From assembly GCF_000003815.2 (NCBI RefSeq), contig NC_049985.1, positions 1,329,410 to 1,393,409 on the forward strand: a stretch of 64,000 nt of DNA, written 5' to 3'. The notes under the pieces were generated by a model, which was not told the origin of the DNA, made no database searches, and saw only the letters and a list, made by a program, of their open reading frames with translations. This DNA is from Branchiostoma floridae. Taxonomy: Eukaryota; Chordata; Leptocardii; Amphioxiformes; Branchiostomatidae. Shown in pieces: positions 44,235 through 55,400 of the stretch. Position numbers and translations under genes: made by a program. Within the stretch, counting starts at the first letter, position 1. Each line of letters begins with the position of its first letter.

Positions 44235-47200
44235 TTAGGCCATCAAATACGAAACAACAAAAGTGAACGCCAGAACAAAAATGCTACACGAAGTCTCGGG
44301 AATCCCGCCGCTTCCGGTGTTTATATCCTTCCCCATCAGCCTCGGCACCTCCTCGTTCCAAAACTTCATGTTGGACTCCCGAATCTTGACGTCAGTAGAT
44401 GACGTCACGGCAAGCTTCAGGTAGGATTGGGATGACGTCATGTAACGTGGCCAGGTCACCAGGTTACGCATGCGTGCTGCTCCGGTGGAGTCGTTTGGAT
44501 CCCTTTGGAAAAAAATAAATACCTCAGGCATCTGTGAAATATCGTCCGTTTTATTACAGTTTATCCATTAAGCAAATAATTTTTTATAACATTAAATATG
44601 TCCAGTTTCTGTCATATTGATTGTTTCATGATCAAGTAATACAAAATCTATAACTGACAGGCAGACAAAAACAACACCTCCCCGTGAATTAGTAGTCTCT
44701 TCCATTGACCCTATGACCTGTCATGTCTGATGCATCCTCACACTCACTTTGTGGTGCCCCATGTTTAAACCTCCTTCCCACTTTCTTCCCACACTACTGA
44801 TAGTATATTCAAAACCCTACAAAAACACAAGAACACAGACATCTAGACATGGAGGCAGAGCTGTATCCACATACCCGTTAGTGGCGAAGTTGACCCAGTA
44901 CGCCATCATGTCCAGACTCAGGTCCCTCTCCTCCTGGGTGTAGCTGTACTTCCAGGAGTTGCCGGTGTCGTCACGCAGGAGCGGGAGGCCGAAAACGAAA
45001 TACAGATCATCAGCGTGGTCAGCTCCCGTGACAAACGCCGGACGGAAATAGGAGAAGACCGACGCTCTGTGCTGCAGCTCGTACTGGTACACTCGACTGG
45101 AGGCTGCGTAGAGAAACAATCAACGTTTTAATATGTCACATATGCACAACTCTACTTTTCTACCGCATAAATAAGAAATAAAACACATGGGGTGATAGAA
45201 GATCGTATATTGTTTAAAAGAGCACAACGGTTAAGGAATGCAAAGGTTAGTGTGACAAGTTCTTCAGTGTAATATAGCCAGCTGCTGCCTTGCGTGCTGG
45301 TATGATACAGTGCAAAGGGTGGCTATACCGCCTATATATTATGGGACCGGTGAGGTGAGGTGATTTATTGTATAGATGCGGATTCAAATATACGAATGAT
45401 ACGGTGTCACAGTTTCTTCCCGTTACCACAGTACCACAAGAACCAGTAAGACTCTCCCACCCTGCCACGCTACTGCCGGCATGCCTGCCTGGGCCTGCGC
45501 CATCATGACTGTCGGTGCGGCGAACCACGCGTCCGTCAGGAGTTGCTTGAACTGGTCACGTCGGTAGATCGGATCGTCCGCCATGTCGGGGTCCAGGTAC
45601 TGGTCTATCGCAGGCTGGAGGATGGTGTCAATGCTGCCGCCCTGTGAAATATATCAAAGGCGAAGGAGTTTCGTAAGGCCTACACATCCTCCTACGCAGG
45701 GACATCCAACAGCCAAACCGCCTGTCTGGATGTACCCTGCTGTTTCAACCATCACCCTTAGTTCCTTACCGCCCTGGTTTTGAAGACTAATGAGCCCACC
45801 TTATATATGCGAGACCTCTTTTGAAAATAGAAAGGCCTATTCTCTGATTGGCTGACAGCTGGTTTGGGGGGACGTCTACAGGAACTAAGGCTGACGGTTG
45901 AGAAACCATGTACTCAAAACAATCAAACACGATCCCTGACAGTAATTCAGGCAGTCAAAGGTGTCTCTTAGGCCTATGTCGCATTTCCAAACCGGGGCCC
46001 GTTCGGGCACTGTTTGGGAACAAAACGTATTATTTAAAAGACAACAAACTACACAAGACATCTGTGCATATTCTTACGTCTACTAGTACATTTCTATTTT
46101 TCGTTTCCACAAAAAAGCGATGGAGGGACCAAGTCACAAAGGACATCGGACAAAGTATCGAGTTCGCGGAGAGAAGTGCGAAGGATCGTGCGGCCTGGAA
46201 ACTGCTAACGGAGGGGGGCAAGGGGCCAGTCCCTGGCCTAGGCACTTAGGCAGGTAGGCAAACAGCCCGGCCGGGTCCCAGTTTGTAAATGTGACGTTAG
46301 ACTTACCAGGTACTGATCGACAGTGTGTTGTAGTTGGTCGGGAAGGTTAGTTTCGAACTCTGCCCGAGTCATCCCGTCTGCGTCTACATACGGGACCTCT
46401 GATGCTAGGGTCGCGAACTCGTCGTTGTTGGAGCCCAGAAGGTAGTCCACCCTGTTGATGAATTTGTTGTTCATCAGATCCTGTGATCAAAACAACGTAG
46501 ATGAGTGTGAATTTTTTCATCCAAAACGCTATAGAAAAAAGTTTACACTGTCCCATCAGAAAGTCGAGATTTTGGCCAATCAAAAAGTTTTCTCGTGAGG
46601 GAAATTAAAGATCAAGACGCATCAACCTTCAACAAACCAGGACGGGGGTCGATACCGACTTCCACTAACCATCACCAATGGAAATGAAAAATGAAGAAGA
46701 AGCTCAAATCGGCATGCAGTCCGCTTTTTATTAAGGTAATAATGGTAGAGGCAAGGGTCACCGTATATGGCAGGGGTACAATGTACATCATTTAGACTTC
46801 TAATGAGTTTTGAAAGTCTATATACCCAATTTTAAAATACATGATACAAAATACATAATAGTCGTTAGAGTTACCACATAATTCGAGTTCGTTCATTTTG
46901 TTCGTTTCCTTTACTTTAAGACTCTCTTAAAGGAAGTTGGGACTGTGCTGATGTCTTGTATAATAGACTGCTCAAGATGCCATTGGTTGAGCAGATGCAC
47001 TTCGCACATGTACCATTACAATTAACAAAGTTCAGCACATGATAAGTGTGCTAGGTAACATTACTTAAGCATCATTCTTACCCACGGACTTTGTAAGAGG
47101 AATCTTCCATCGATGACCACTGGCGGATACAAAAGCGTCACCAAGTACTCACTCGGTAACCTGTCAGAACAAAAGACAGTCTATTTGGTTGAACAATCAA

Positions 47201-50200
47201 TTTGAAGATAAATTATGATAACTTTATTGCACAACAATTGTACGAGGTACAAAATATGACATCTACATAACTATAGTTCTATAGCTTAACTTAAGCCGTA
47301 ATTAACTATAGAACACCCCTCTGAACATACCAATACAGACAAGTCATCATATCATCGTAGGAGTCCGTGCTGCAGTTCAGGCTATGAGCGATGAGTTGTG
47401 TCAGTGTGAGGTCCCACTTCTGTACGACTGGAACTCCCGCCACGCCGCTCTGAGAGATGGCCCGCTGGAACAGTCCCGTTGCCATGGGAGACATGACGAG
47501 CATGGAGACAGACCAGCCTCCAGCTGACTCCCCAAATATGGTGACTTTGTCGGGATCTCCTCCGAAGTTCCGGATATTGCCTCGTACCCACTCCAGGGCC
47601 TTTATCTGTGACAGGACAGTGTAAGGGTCATCAGGCAATTTGAACAGTGACTGGTGACTTCTTGTAATATCCGTAATATTAATAGTTACAAAACACCCCT
47701 CTACTCCAACGTGCATAGCCCAGACAACATCTTAATATTAAGTGGCTCTAGGTCTTAAGCAACAGAACACCGAACTCTGATCCTCTTTGCCCTACCATAA
47801 CCGAGCATCACATATCCACCGTCTCCTCTGTACACTACAAACCCTACCTCAGAATAGATGACTACAGCAGCACCTGAATGTCTACGACTGAGTCTATTTG
47901 AGAAACCTACAAGGCACAACATGGTGTCAGAAGTGGGATTCGAACCCACGCCCCCATTCAGGACAAGTTCTGATCCAATTCCAGATTGAAAATGCTTTGT
48001 GAATCATGAATCGCAGAAACACATGTAGACAGACAGACTACACTCATGGCTTACAGACGGACAGACAAAAACAATACCCCACTCCCTTGTGTCGAAGTGA
48101 TGAAGGGAAAAAAACTTACACCAAACTTATTTTATTGCGAGGATCTAGATGGAATCTAACCTGGTCCAGAAGTCCAAAGTTGCCCGGTGCGTCGTCGTCC
48201 AGGGTCTGCATGAAGCCCAGGATGCCCAGCCTGTAGTTGAGGGTTACCATGACGACGTTATGGAGTGACGTGGGGATCTCAGCCGGGTAGGTGTCCGCAC
48301 TGCCACTATTCCAACCCCCGCCATGGATCCACACCATGACCTAAAACATATGGTATATCAAAGTCTCCGTTGATAAGATACGTTCTGATGGAAGCGATAA
48401 GTGAAATGTCTATATTGAGTTCCAAGGTCACAAAGTTGGTTAGAGCGTCAGTACGTAAGTATATGAACAGGACTGCTTTAAGTGAGGAATAAATGAAGTC
48501 ATCTACATCAGGTCAGATCGTCAGTTCGTTCATATATATACATCTACATCTGGGAAACCAACATTCTCTCAACCAGGACGGGTGCTGATATTGGCTTTCG
48601 ACAGCATTTACCCATCGCTGAGGTCACGTTTCACAGGGATCGAATTAGACAACTGAAGAAGCCCCAAATTCTGGTGAGTGAAACTTTTGAGTTGGAAAAC
48701 AGTCTACAACCTTTCCATAATAGTTCCTTACAAGATGAAATTTTCCCTACCAAAATTTACATTTCATGACTCTCCTCTCCCTTGCATCTGGTAACGTTAA
48801 GTGACAATCTAATTTTAATTTGTAGATGACAATGCACATCAAAAAACTTTAATAGATAGAACAAAGTCTAGGATATCTCACAGGCAGGTTGGCAGTGTCG
48901 GACACGTTTGGAGTGTACACGTTCAGGAACAGGCAGTCCTCGCTACTGGAGTTACTGCGGAAGGGAAAGGCGTCCAAGATCGTCCCAGTCAGGTTGTATT
49001 GAGACAGGTCGAACTCGACCTGTGGACATCTGGAGCCGAACTCTGTGACGTCACGGACACCTGTCCAGCCGGTGTGGTCCTGGGGAGGGCGCCACCTAGC
49101 GGAGAACAGAGGGAATGTTCAGGGCAAAGGTCACTTTTGTACTTGGACTATGGTAAAAGTGGGACTATTAGTAACCGTGTAAATGTAGGTAATGAATGCA
49201 AGAGTGCAGAGTATAGATCACGATAAATTTGGTCTTTTTTTCCTATACCTCTTGTATGTACCAAATTGGCGATGTCGTTATCCTATTCGGCCGAATAGAA
49301 ATTGTTTATACTGAACTTTTTGGACATTTTAACATCTCGGAATACTGGAAGTTGGTATGACCTGGAAAGGCGACAGATGAAATTATGGCAACTTGTATCG
49401 AGTCATCTTATACAGATTTCCCTTATTGTGCTTTTCTCTTCAAATGGCGTTTGTGTGACAAATTCTCTGTAAATTCTGTGGCTGGTTCAATCGCCTAACC
49501 GTTTGGCCAGGCAATGTCAAACTTATGCAGTTCAACGTCAGCATGAAAACTATCAATTATTTCTTTTGTGTTCTTCAACGCGACTGCGGAATAGTAAGTA
49601 TTCGACCCATTTGATCTTTCCTATGTCAACTAGCACCCACCTGAGGTGAGCCACAGGCGGAGCGGCGTAAGGAATCCCTTTGAAGGTGAAGACGCGGTCA
49701 AAGACGGCATTTCCGACAACAGAGGAGGTCAGGAACTCTGAACCGCTCACGTCGCCATGCGTGGTGGTCACAACAGCAGCATCTACTGTAACAATATCGG
49801 GACAGTCTCTTACAAAAAGGCATCGAAAAAAAGTTATCATGGTTAGTTCATCAGATGCTGGTAAGAAAGTAGCCTCGTTGTCACATCTATGTATCTACGA
49901 TTTGTAAAGACCTCTCAATAAAACATGGAATTGACTGGACTTCGCCTTTGTGACTTCGCACCCTTTTCACAATATGGATAGATCTACATTCAACCTCTAT
50001 TTCATACTTCAAGGGGTTTGTCTAGTATATATACTAATATTTTTGAGTTTTCATTCCCTCCTTTATCCTTTCGAAGATCGTTGAAACCCATTGTGAAAAT
50101 CCGGGATAGTCGTTTCTTTGACCGTAACATTAATGTCCTCGCAGTGGGTGCTGCCAAAACTGCGAACTGACGTCTGAAAACGCCACAATTTTAAACCCCC

Positions 50201-51049
50201 AATATCTGCTGCTTGGAGATCAGGATATTTGTAGTAATTTGTACTAATATTTTGCACTGCAAGCCGACTTTACAATTCATGTGAACGCCGGCCGAATTTG
50301 TGGATCGGTCAGAGCTCGCCGAATTTCTACATTGTAAGAGTATCGGCTGTATTTTTTTATCAAACAATCTGCTCCGTCACAAATTGGACGGAGCTCGGTG
50401 TTTCACTCCGAAAAGTTCAAGTAATTATCTTTCTGCTTTTTTGGTACACAACTGACATCACACGAAGGGTTAAGCCCCAACGGACGAGATGTTAAAAGTC
50501 GCCCGAAGCCCCTGCCAGCAATCGTCAAAACGCCGGTCATACTCCGGCCGAAAATGTCCATTTGGAGCTCGCCAACAACTCGGCCGAGCTAAATTCTTGA
50601 TTTGTAAAGGGGGCTTAAAGAAGGCTTTAAATAGCGCCCCAAACTCGACACTAATGGGATATTCCAACGTGTAACGTTAACCTTACGTCACAGTTTATAC
50701 CTGGTGCACGACAAAGGTGCCAGCCTAACCTCTATTTGTCAAACCCTCCCCTCCTCCCCACGCACAACAACGTCCCAAAGCACCACTGAAGTCAAAGGCT
50801 TCCTTATAAACCAAACACCCCACCTGTAAGGGACAAGATCACCACTGTACAGACGAAAAACACACAGAGACCCCGGGAGGCGCAGTACATGCCGGCCATG
50901 TCGTCAGGAATGTTCTTTGGGATAGGACTAACACTAACACGATCTTAGCCCCACCTCAAAACCATATCCTTACCTGAACCACCCGAAATATTTAGAACGA
51001 CGAGCACCGCTGTGAAGACAACAAACCCACTGATGCGACGAGAGGCCAT
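44235..51049 (-). CDS. Gene F: secreted, probably GPI-anchored type-B carboxylesterase with multiple candidate first exons, about 598-601 aa
   Basis: Exons 2-10 on the - strand: 49785-49641, 49095-48882, 48340-48161, 47605-47331, 47160-47082, 46480-46307, 45641-45485, 45103-44875, 44502-44235 (1721 nt). The span is drawn to the first exon at 50974-51049, whose flank matches that of gene C; a nearer one is 50824-50899 and four intact ones lie further up. Exon 4 has HGGG, exon 5 the classic GESAGG nucleophile elbow, exon 7 NNDEF, exon 9 ADHADD. Exons 2 and 3 have the same lengths as in gene C (145, 214 nt). Intron 8 has a GC donor; intron 7 has a donor completed by a MITE. The C-terminus after GSGG is hydrophobic and ends YLMA, as in GPI-anchored proteins. 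Confidence 0.85.
45971..46302. mobile_element. PIF/Harbinger-like MITE abutting the exon 7 donor of gene F
   Basis: Left end GGCCTATGTCGCATTTCC and right end AAATGTGACGTTAGAC are inverted and flanked by TTA (45968-45970 and 46303-46305). The right TTA is part of the gene F splice donor (GGTAA on the - strand). About 332 bp, with an unrelated-looking middle and no transposase. Confidence 0.75.
47925..47980 (-). pseudogene. 3' half of a tRNA (tRNA-Leu-like) in intron 4 of gene F
   Basis: On the - strand GCGTGGGTTCGAATCCCAC forms a perfect T arm with the B-box GGTTCGAATCC. It is followed by TTCTGACACCA, which resembles the acceptor end of metazoan tRNA-Leu; the part before, GAATGGGGGC, fits a long variable arm. 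The 5' half (A box, D arm) is not seen, so it is a fragment or a short retroposed piece. Confidence 0.45.
50270..50640. repeat. Unclassified interspersed repeat between gene F exon 2 and its first exons
   Basis: Shares ordered blocks with 560-720 (GTACACA, TGACATCACA, GCCGAAAATG, GAGCTC, CTTGATTTGTAA). It includes short GAATTTCTACATT / CGGAGCTCGG imperfect repeats. No coding sequence recognised. Confidence 0.4.
50824..50899 (-). CDS. Signal-peptide first exon, array copy a
   Basis: Starts ATG at 50899 and encodes [20 protein letters not shown] then ILSLTG. It ends in phase 1 at ACAG followed by GTGGGG, whereas sister copies run on for GGTGGATCAG before the donor, so this copy uses a donor nine bases earlier. 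It is the copy nearest to gene F exon 2. Confidence 0.65.
50974..51049 (-). CDS. Signal-peptide first exon, array copy b (gene C type)
   Basis: Encodes [20 protein letters not shown] then ISGGSG, ending in phase 1 at a GTAAGG donor. It is closest to gene C exon 1 ([18 protein letters not shown]), and the ~700 bp upstream matches the gene C upstream region in inverted orientation. It is therefore the likely original first exon of gene F. Confidence 0.7.
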
Positions 51050-51962
51050 GTTCAGCTAGAAATGTTCCTTATAAACCAAACACCCCAGCGCCCCCTGAAA
51101 TACTCAATGTCAATCTCTCTGCACGCTACGCTATAGACGCCAGGAAAACAAGTAGTATCGCAATGCTTGTCTGTCACGCTTCACCTGAGCGTTACAAAGG
51201 GAAGGTCAACAACCGACAGGACGTCTAACGCGACCCACATTTATTAAGTTAGACTTCGGCAAAGCTAAATGATCTCCTTTGTTGAAATCTGCATTTTGAT
51301 CAAGTTTCATCAAGTTTGCGTATGGCGACTGTTGCATATTTTCTTACATCCACTGGTACGTTGGAGATGTCAGCCCGGCTACGTTCTGAACTGAATTTGT
51401 GTTACCCTTGAATTTATAATGAAAATTACATGCAAACCATGCAAGAATTACTAAAAAGACAAAAAAAAACGCTCCGCAGCTTCAGTGAATACCCCCTCAA
51501 TTGACACGACTGCAGTTCAGAGGTATATGGCCAAGTACGTTTCTACACATTAAAAATAATGCTAATACATGCAACAGATTACTTCCAAACATCAATGAAG
51601 AATATAGACAATACAGTACTAGGGTGCAACAGATGTGCACTTATGCAGTATGCTTTCTATCTTATTATCTTAGAAAGCTTTTGTGGAATGACATCACGTC
51701 CTAAACAGAACAGTCGTGTATAAGATACAGCGTATACGTAGGTAAACGTCTACAATGACTTGAAACTAACCTGCTATACAAAAGACAAAAGTAGTATGGA
51801 TTGAGAGCGAAGAAATATACTTTCACAGTCTTTGGTTGCATCTCTTTCGGTAAGTGTACGTTTGTTTAAAAGAAGTATGACTGGTCTGAACCTAATCTCG
51901 CGCCGGGACAGATTGTGTCTGGCTTCTAGAAAATTTGTGTGGTGAGGTAAAACCAATCTTAC

Positions 51963-52047
51963 CTGATCCACCTGTAACAGACAAGATCACCGCTGTACAG
52001 ACGAGAAACACACAGAGACCCCGGGAGGCACAGCACATGCCGGCCAT
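51963..52047 (-). CDS. Signal-peptide first exon, array copy c
   Basis: 85 nt: [20 protein letters not shown] then ILSVTGGSG, phase-1 GTAAGA donor. Its upstream block is nearly identical to that of copy d and carries a TGACGTAA site 82 bp before the ATG. Confidence 0.7.
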
Positions 52048-52128
52048 GTCGTCAGGAATGTTCTTTGGGACAGGACTAAAACTAACACGACCTATGTTTC
52101 ATTTAATAACTGTGGCTGTTTCTTTCCA

Positions 52129-52136
52129 TTACGTCA
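52129..52136 (-). promoter_or_regulatory. CRE/ATF-like site upstream of copy c
   Basis: TGACGTAA on the - strand, 82 bp before the copy c ATG. The same site occurs at 52689-52696 (copy d, 82 bp), 54620-54627 (copy g, 81 bp) and 63216-63223 (gene G, 75 bp). The conserved spacing supports a promoter element; the bound factor is inference. Confidence 0.5.
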
Positions 52137-52522
52137 AGATTGTTCACAGATTACCAAGTAACGATTGAAGGGTTGTGAGTCAGAAACACGGGACTGTCGA
52201 CAAACGATACTCCCTTACACGTCTACTTGCAGATCCTTTACCATTCATCCTTAAGACGTAAATGACCTGATGACGTCAATGACCTCATGATCTCAGTGGA
52301 AAGCAGCCTCCAGGCCGATTTGAAATATGAATAAACAAAGGTTCAAACAAACAAAAACTTTAGTCACTGGCGTATAATGTTCTCGAGAACACGCCGTATC
52401 AAGTCTAAAGGAATCATGACAAGATTTAGCCTGCTACAGTCGGCACAGATTGTGTCGTCTGGCTTGTATGGAGTACTAGTAACAGGTGAAGTTATGTACT
52501 GAAGAAGTAAAACCAACCTTAC

Positions 52523-52607
52523 CTGATCCACCTGTAAGAGACAAGATCACCGCTGTACAGACCAGAAACGCACAGAGACCACGGGAGGCGCAGTACATGC
52601 CGGCCAT
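52523..52607 (-). CDS. Signal-peptide first exon, array copy d
   Basis: 85 nt: [20 protein letters not shown] then ILSLTGGSG, phase-1 GTAAGG donor. It lies 560 bp from copy c and shares about 170 bp of upstream sequence with it at near identity, which indicates a recent duplication of promoter plus exon. Confidence 0.7.
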
Positions 52608-52688
52608 GTCGTCAGGAATGTTCTTTGGGACAGAACTAAAACTAACACGACCTATGCCTCATTTAATAACTGTGGCTGTTTCTTTCCA

Positions 52689-52696
52689 TTACGTCA
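52689..52696 (-). promoter_or_regulatory. CRE/ATF-like site upstream of copy d
   Basis: TGACGTAA, 82 bp before the copy d ATG, in the block shared with copy c. Confidence 0.5.
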
Positions 52697-52905
52697 AGAT
52701 TGTTCACAGATTACCAAGTAACGATTGAAGGGTTGTGAATCAGAAACACGGGACTGTCGACAAACACGAGAACACGCCACGTTGGGTCAAAAGGAATAAT
52801 GACAGGATTTAGCCTGCTACAGTCGGCACAGATTGTGCCGTCTGGCTTGTATGTAGTACTAGTAACAGGTGAAGTTATGTACTGAAGAAGTAAACACAAC
52901 CTCAC

Positions 52906-52990
52906 CTGATCCACTTGTAAGAGTCAAGACCACCGCTGTACAGACGAAAAACACACAGAGACCCCGGGAGGCACAGTACATGTCGGCCAT
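52906..52990 (-). CDS. Signal-peptide first exon, array copy e
   Basis: 85 nt: [20 protein letters not shown] then VLTLTSGSG, with a phase-1 GTGAGG donor. Its upstream block has diverged and lacks the TGACGTAA site. Confidence 0.65.
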
Positions 52991-53307
52991 GTCGTCAGGA
53001 ATGTTCTTTGAGATAGGACTAGCACACCCTTTGCCCCACCTAACAATTTCGGCTGATTATTTGTGTGACAGAGCCTTGCCTCTTCCCTAACTACCTCAAT
53101 CGCGATCGCGTGAGAAATATCTGTGCCGATCCTTGGTCTGCCGGGACGTCAGAGGTGGCATGCCGCGGCGACAATAGTGCATGGGCGCGGCCTATTCACA
53201 CCGCGATGGGCATCTAATCCTACCAACCGGACCACCGTGGACCTCAATGGAAAGCAGCCTGCAGGCCAATTTGAAGAATGACTAGACAAAGGTTCAGACT
53301 AAACCAC

Positions 53308-53385
53308 CTGTAAGAGACAAGATCACCACTGTACAGGCGAAAAAAACGCACAGAGACCCCGGGAGGTACAGAACATGCCGGCCAT
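53308..53385 (-). pseudogene. Signal-peptide first exon, array copy f (broken)
   Basis: The exon resembles copy a but has seven T where copy a has five, which shifts the frame after residue 15 and brings a TGA within a few codons. At 78 nt it also ends in the wrong phase for exon 2. Confidence 0.65.
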
Positions 53386-53727
53386 GTTGTCGGGAATGTT
53401 ATTTGGGACAGGAATAATACTTACAGGACTTTTTTCCCACTTCATAGCTGTGACTGTTTCTTTGTGTACCAGAGCTTTGCCTCTTCCCTCATCACCTCAA
53501 TGAGAAGCGACCCGCAGGACGATTTGAGCTTTTATGAATAAACAATTGCTTCTAACAAACAAAAACGTTATTTACTGAGTCAGACGTATAATGTTCTCGA
53601 GAACACGCCACACCCCAGTCTTTTCTGTTTTCCGATTGTCAAGTAACGGTTGAAGGGTTGTGAGACAGAAATACGGGACTGTCAACAAACGATATTCCAC
53701 ACAACATCTGCTTGCATATTCTTGATA

Positions 53728-54180
53728 CCCCCCTCACATTAGGCGCGATTCGATCGGACGACGAGTCTGCGAGCTCTAAATTACGAGGAGTCATGACGCT
53801 GACGGGAAGGGGGAACTCTGCCATTTCGTCGGCTCTGGGGGGTAAAAAAACTTGACCTTCTCTACCGAACCAATGCACAGNNNNNNNNNNNNNNNNNNNN
53901 NNNNNNNNNNNNNNNNNNNNNNNNNNNNNNNNNNNNNNNNNNNNNNNNNNNNNNNNNNNNNNNNNNNNNNNNNNNNNNNNCGTGATAAAGAATGTTCATA
54001 TCACTCGACTTAAGTGCCATGAGCTCGGTTCCTGTTTTTAATAGCTTAAATTGAGGTGAAGTCATCACCCTGTCGTGAAGGGGTAATTTGGCCATTTCGT
54101 CGGCATCAGGGTCATGCCTCCTTGTAATTTAGAGCTCGCAGACTCGTCGTCCGATCGAATCGCGCCTAATGTGAGGGGGG
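53728..54180. mobile_element. Long-hairpin MITE spanning the assembly gap
   Basis: The left arm CCCCCCTCACATTAGGCGCG... (53728 to about 53790) and the right arm ending CGCGCCTAATGTGAGGGGGG (about 54115-54180) are inverted copies over roughly 55-60 bases, with TA on each side. The gap of 100 N lies in the middle. Such arms can fold strongly, which may explain why the assembly breaks here. Confidence 0.75.
53881..53980. other. Assembly gap (100 N)
   Basis: A run of exactly 100 N, usually a placeholder of unknown true size. It falls inside the hairpin element and within the first-exon array, so the real number of first exons could be larger. Confidence 0.99.
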
Positions 54181-54454
54181 TATTACCATTCATCCTCAAG
54201 ACCTCAATGAACTCATGACCTCAATGAAAAGCGACCTGCATGCCGATTTGAGCTTTTGTGAACAAATAAACAAACAAACAAAGGTTCTAACAACCAAAAA
54301 CGGTAGTTACTGGCGTATAATGTTCACGCCAGTATAAACGCCACGTGAAGTTTAAATGAATCATGACTGGTCTAATATCGTCGGGACAGATTGCGTCGTG
54401 CTTCTAGAGAGTAACAGGTGAAGTTATGTGCTGAAGAAGTAAAATCAACCTTAC

Positions 54455-54539
54455 CTGATCCACCTGTAAGAGACAAGATCACCGCTGTACAGACCAGAAA
54501 CACACAGAGACCCCGGGAGGCACAGTACATGCCGGCCAT
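54455..54539 (-). CDS. Signal-peptide first exon, array copy g
   Basis: 85 nt: [20 protein letters not shown] then ILSLTGGSG, phase-1 GTAAGG donor. It has a TGACGTAA site 81 bp before the ATG (54620-54627). It is the copy farthest from gene F exon 2 (4.7 kb). Confidence 0.7.
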
Positions 54540-54619
54540 GTCGTCAGGAATGTTCTTTGTGACTGGACTAGCACACCCTTTGTACTGCCCCACTTCACAA
54601 CTGCGGGTGTGTCTTTGCA

Positions 54620-54627
54620 TTACGTCA
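54620..54627 (-). promoter_or_regulatory. CRE/ATF-like site upstream of copy g
   Basis: TGACGTAA within GTACATGACGTAATGCAAA, 81 bp before the ATG. The neighbouring GTACATGACGTAA matches the gene G upstream site at 63216-63228. Confidence 0.5.
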
Positions 54628-55179
54628 TGTACACAAAAGATTGTGTACGGTTGAAGGGGTGTGCCACATTATCTGCTTGGAGATTCTGTATCACCCAAAA
54701 CCAAGGCTTCATGCGTTGACTAACAAGACTACAATCTATAGACAGGTCAACAAAAGCCCAATGCATCATTTAGTTACCGTAAACGATATGTTTGTATGAC
54801 GGGAGTCCCCCTCCCCTCACGCTCCTTGAAACCTTGTTACCTTTAACCTTCGATGACCTAGCGGACCTTATCCAAGCTGGTGGGACTCCAAAGCTTGCTC
54901 TGGTTAAGGACTTTACAATTTGTTAAATGTTATGCTGACCCAGTTAACGTCTGAACTTGTTTTCAGCTATAGGCTTTATTTGCATTACAATTAATATGAT
55001 ATAGATAGCGTATATGATTGAGTTTCTTGAGGCAGGTGTTAGTCAAATGACAATCATATGGATATCCTTCGTCACAGTTAGCCGTATTGATGGAAAAATA
55101 CTGGTCTTTAAAAAGTGTTTGGGTGATGGGTAAGTTATAAGTGCAATATATCTGTAGTGGTAATGTTGGAAACAGGTGC

Positions 55180-55400
55180 AATGACCTAGTAGGTAGAGTG
55201 TTCGCCTTGCGTTCTGTAGGTCGTGAGTTCGATCCCCGGCCGAGTCATACGAAAGAATTCGTGAAAGAGTATGGAAGTTGAACACACACCACTACCAGTG
55301 GACTAACCCCTGCTGTAGTGATTGCATTGTGAGGCCCAGAGCTACTGACACGGAGATGGGCACCCCCTATGCGCCATTAGGTGCGTGAACGAGCTTAGAT
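55180..55400 (+). repeat. tRNA-derived SINE
   Basis: The head (about 55181-55248) has an A-box-like CTAGTAGGTAGAGTG, a B box GTGAGTTCGATCCCC and paired ends ATGACCT/GAGTCAT, as in a tRNA. The body (CTGCTGTAGTGATTGCA, GAGATGGGCACCCCCTATGC) recurs in truncated form at 222-315 and in reverse at 11908 and 23075. It lies between the first-exon array and the 3' end of gene G. Confidence 0.65.

Noticed and set aside
50470-50674. Overlapping frames on both strands at 50.5 kb
   Set aside because: They fall within an interspersed repeat also seen at 560-720 and show no domain.
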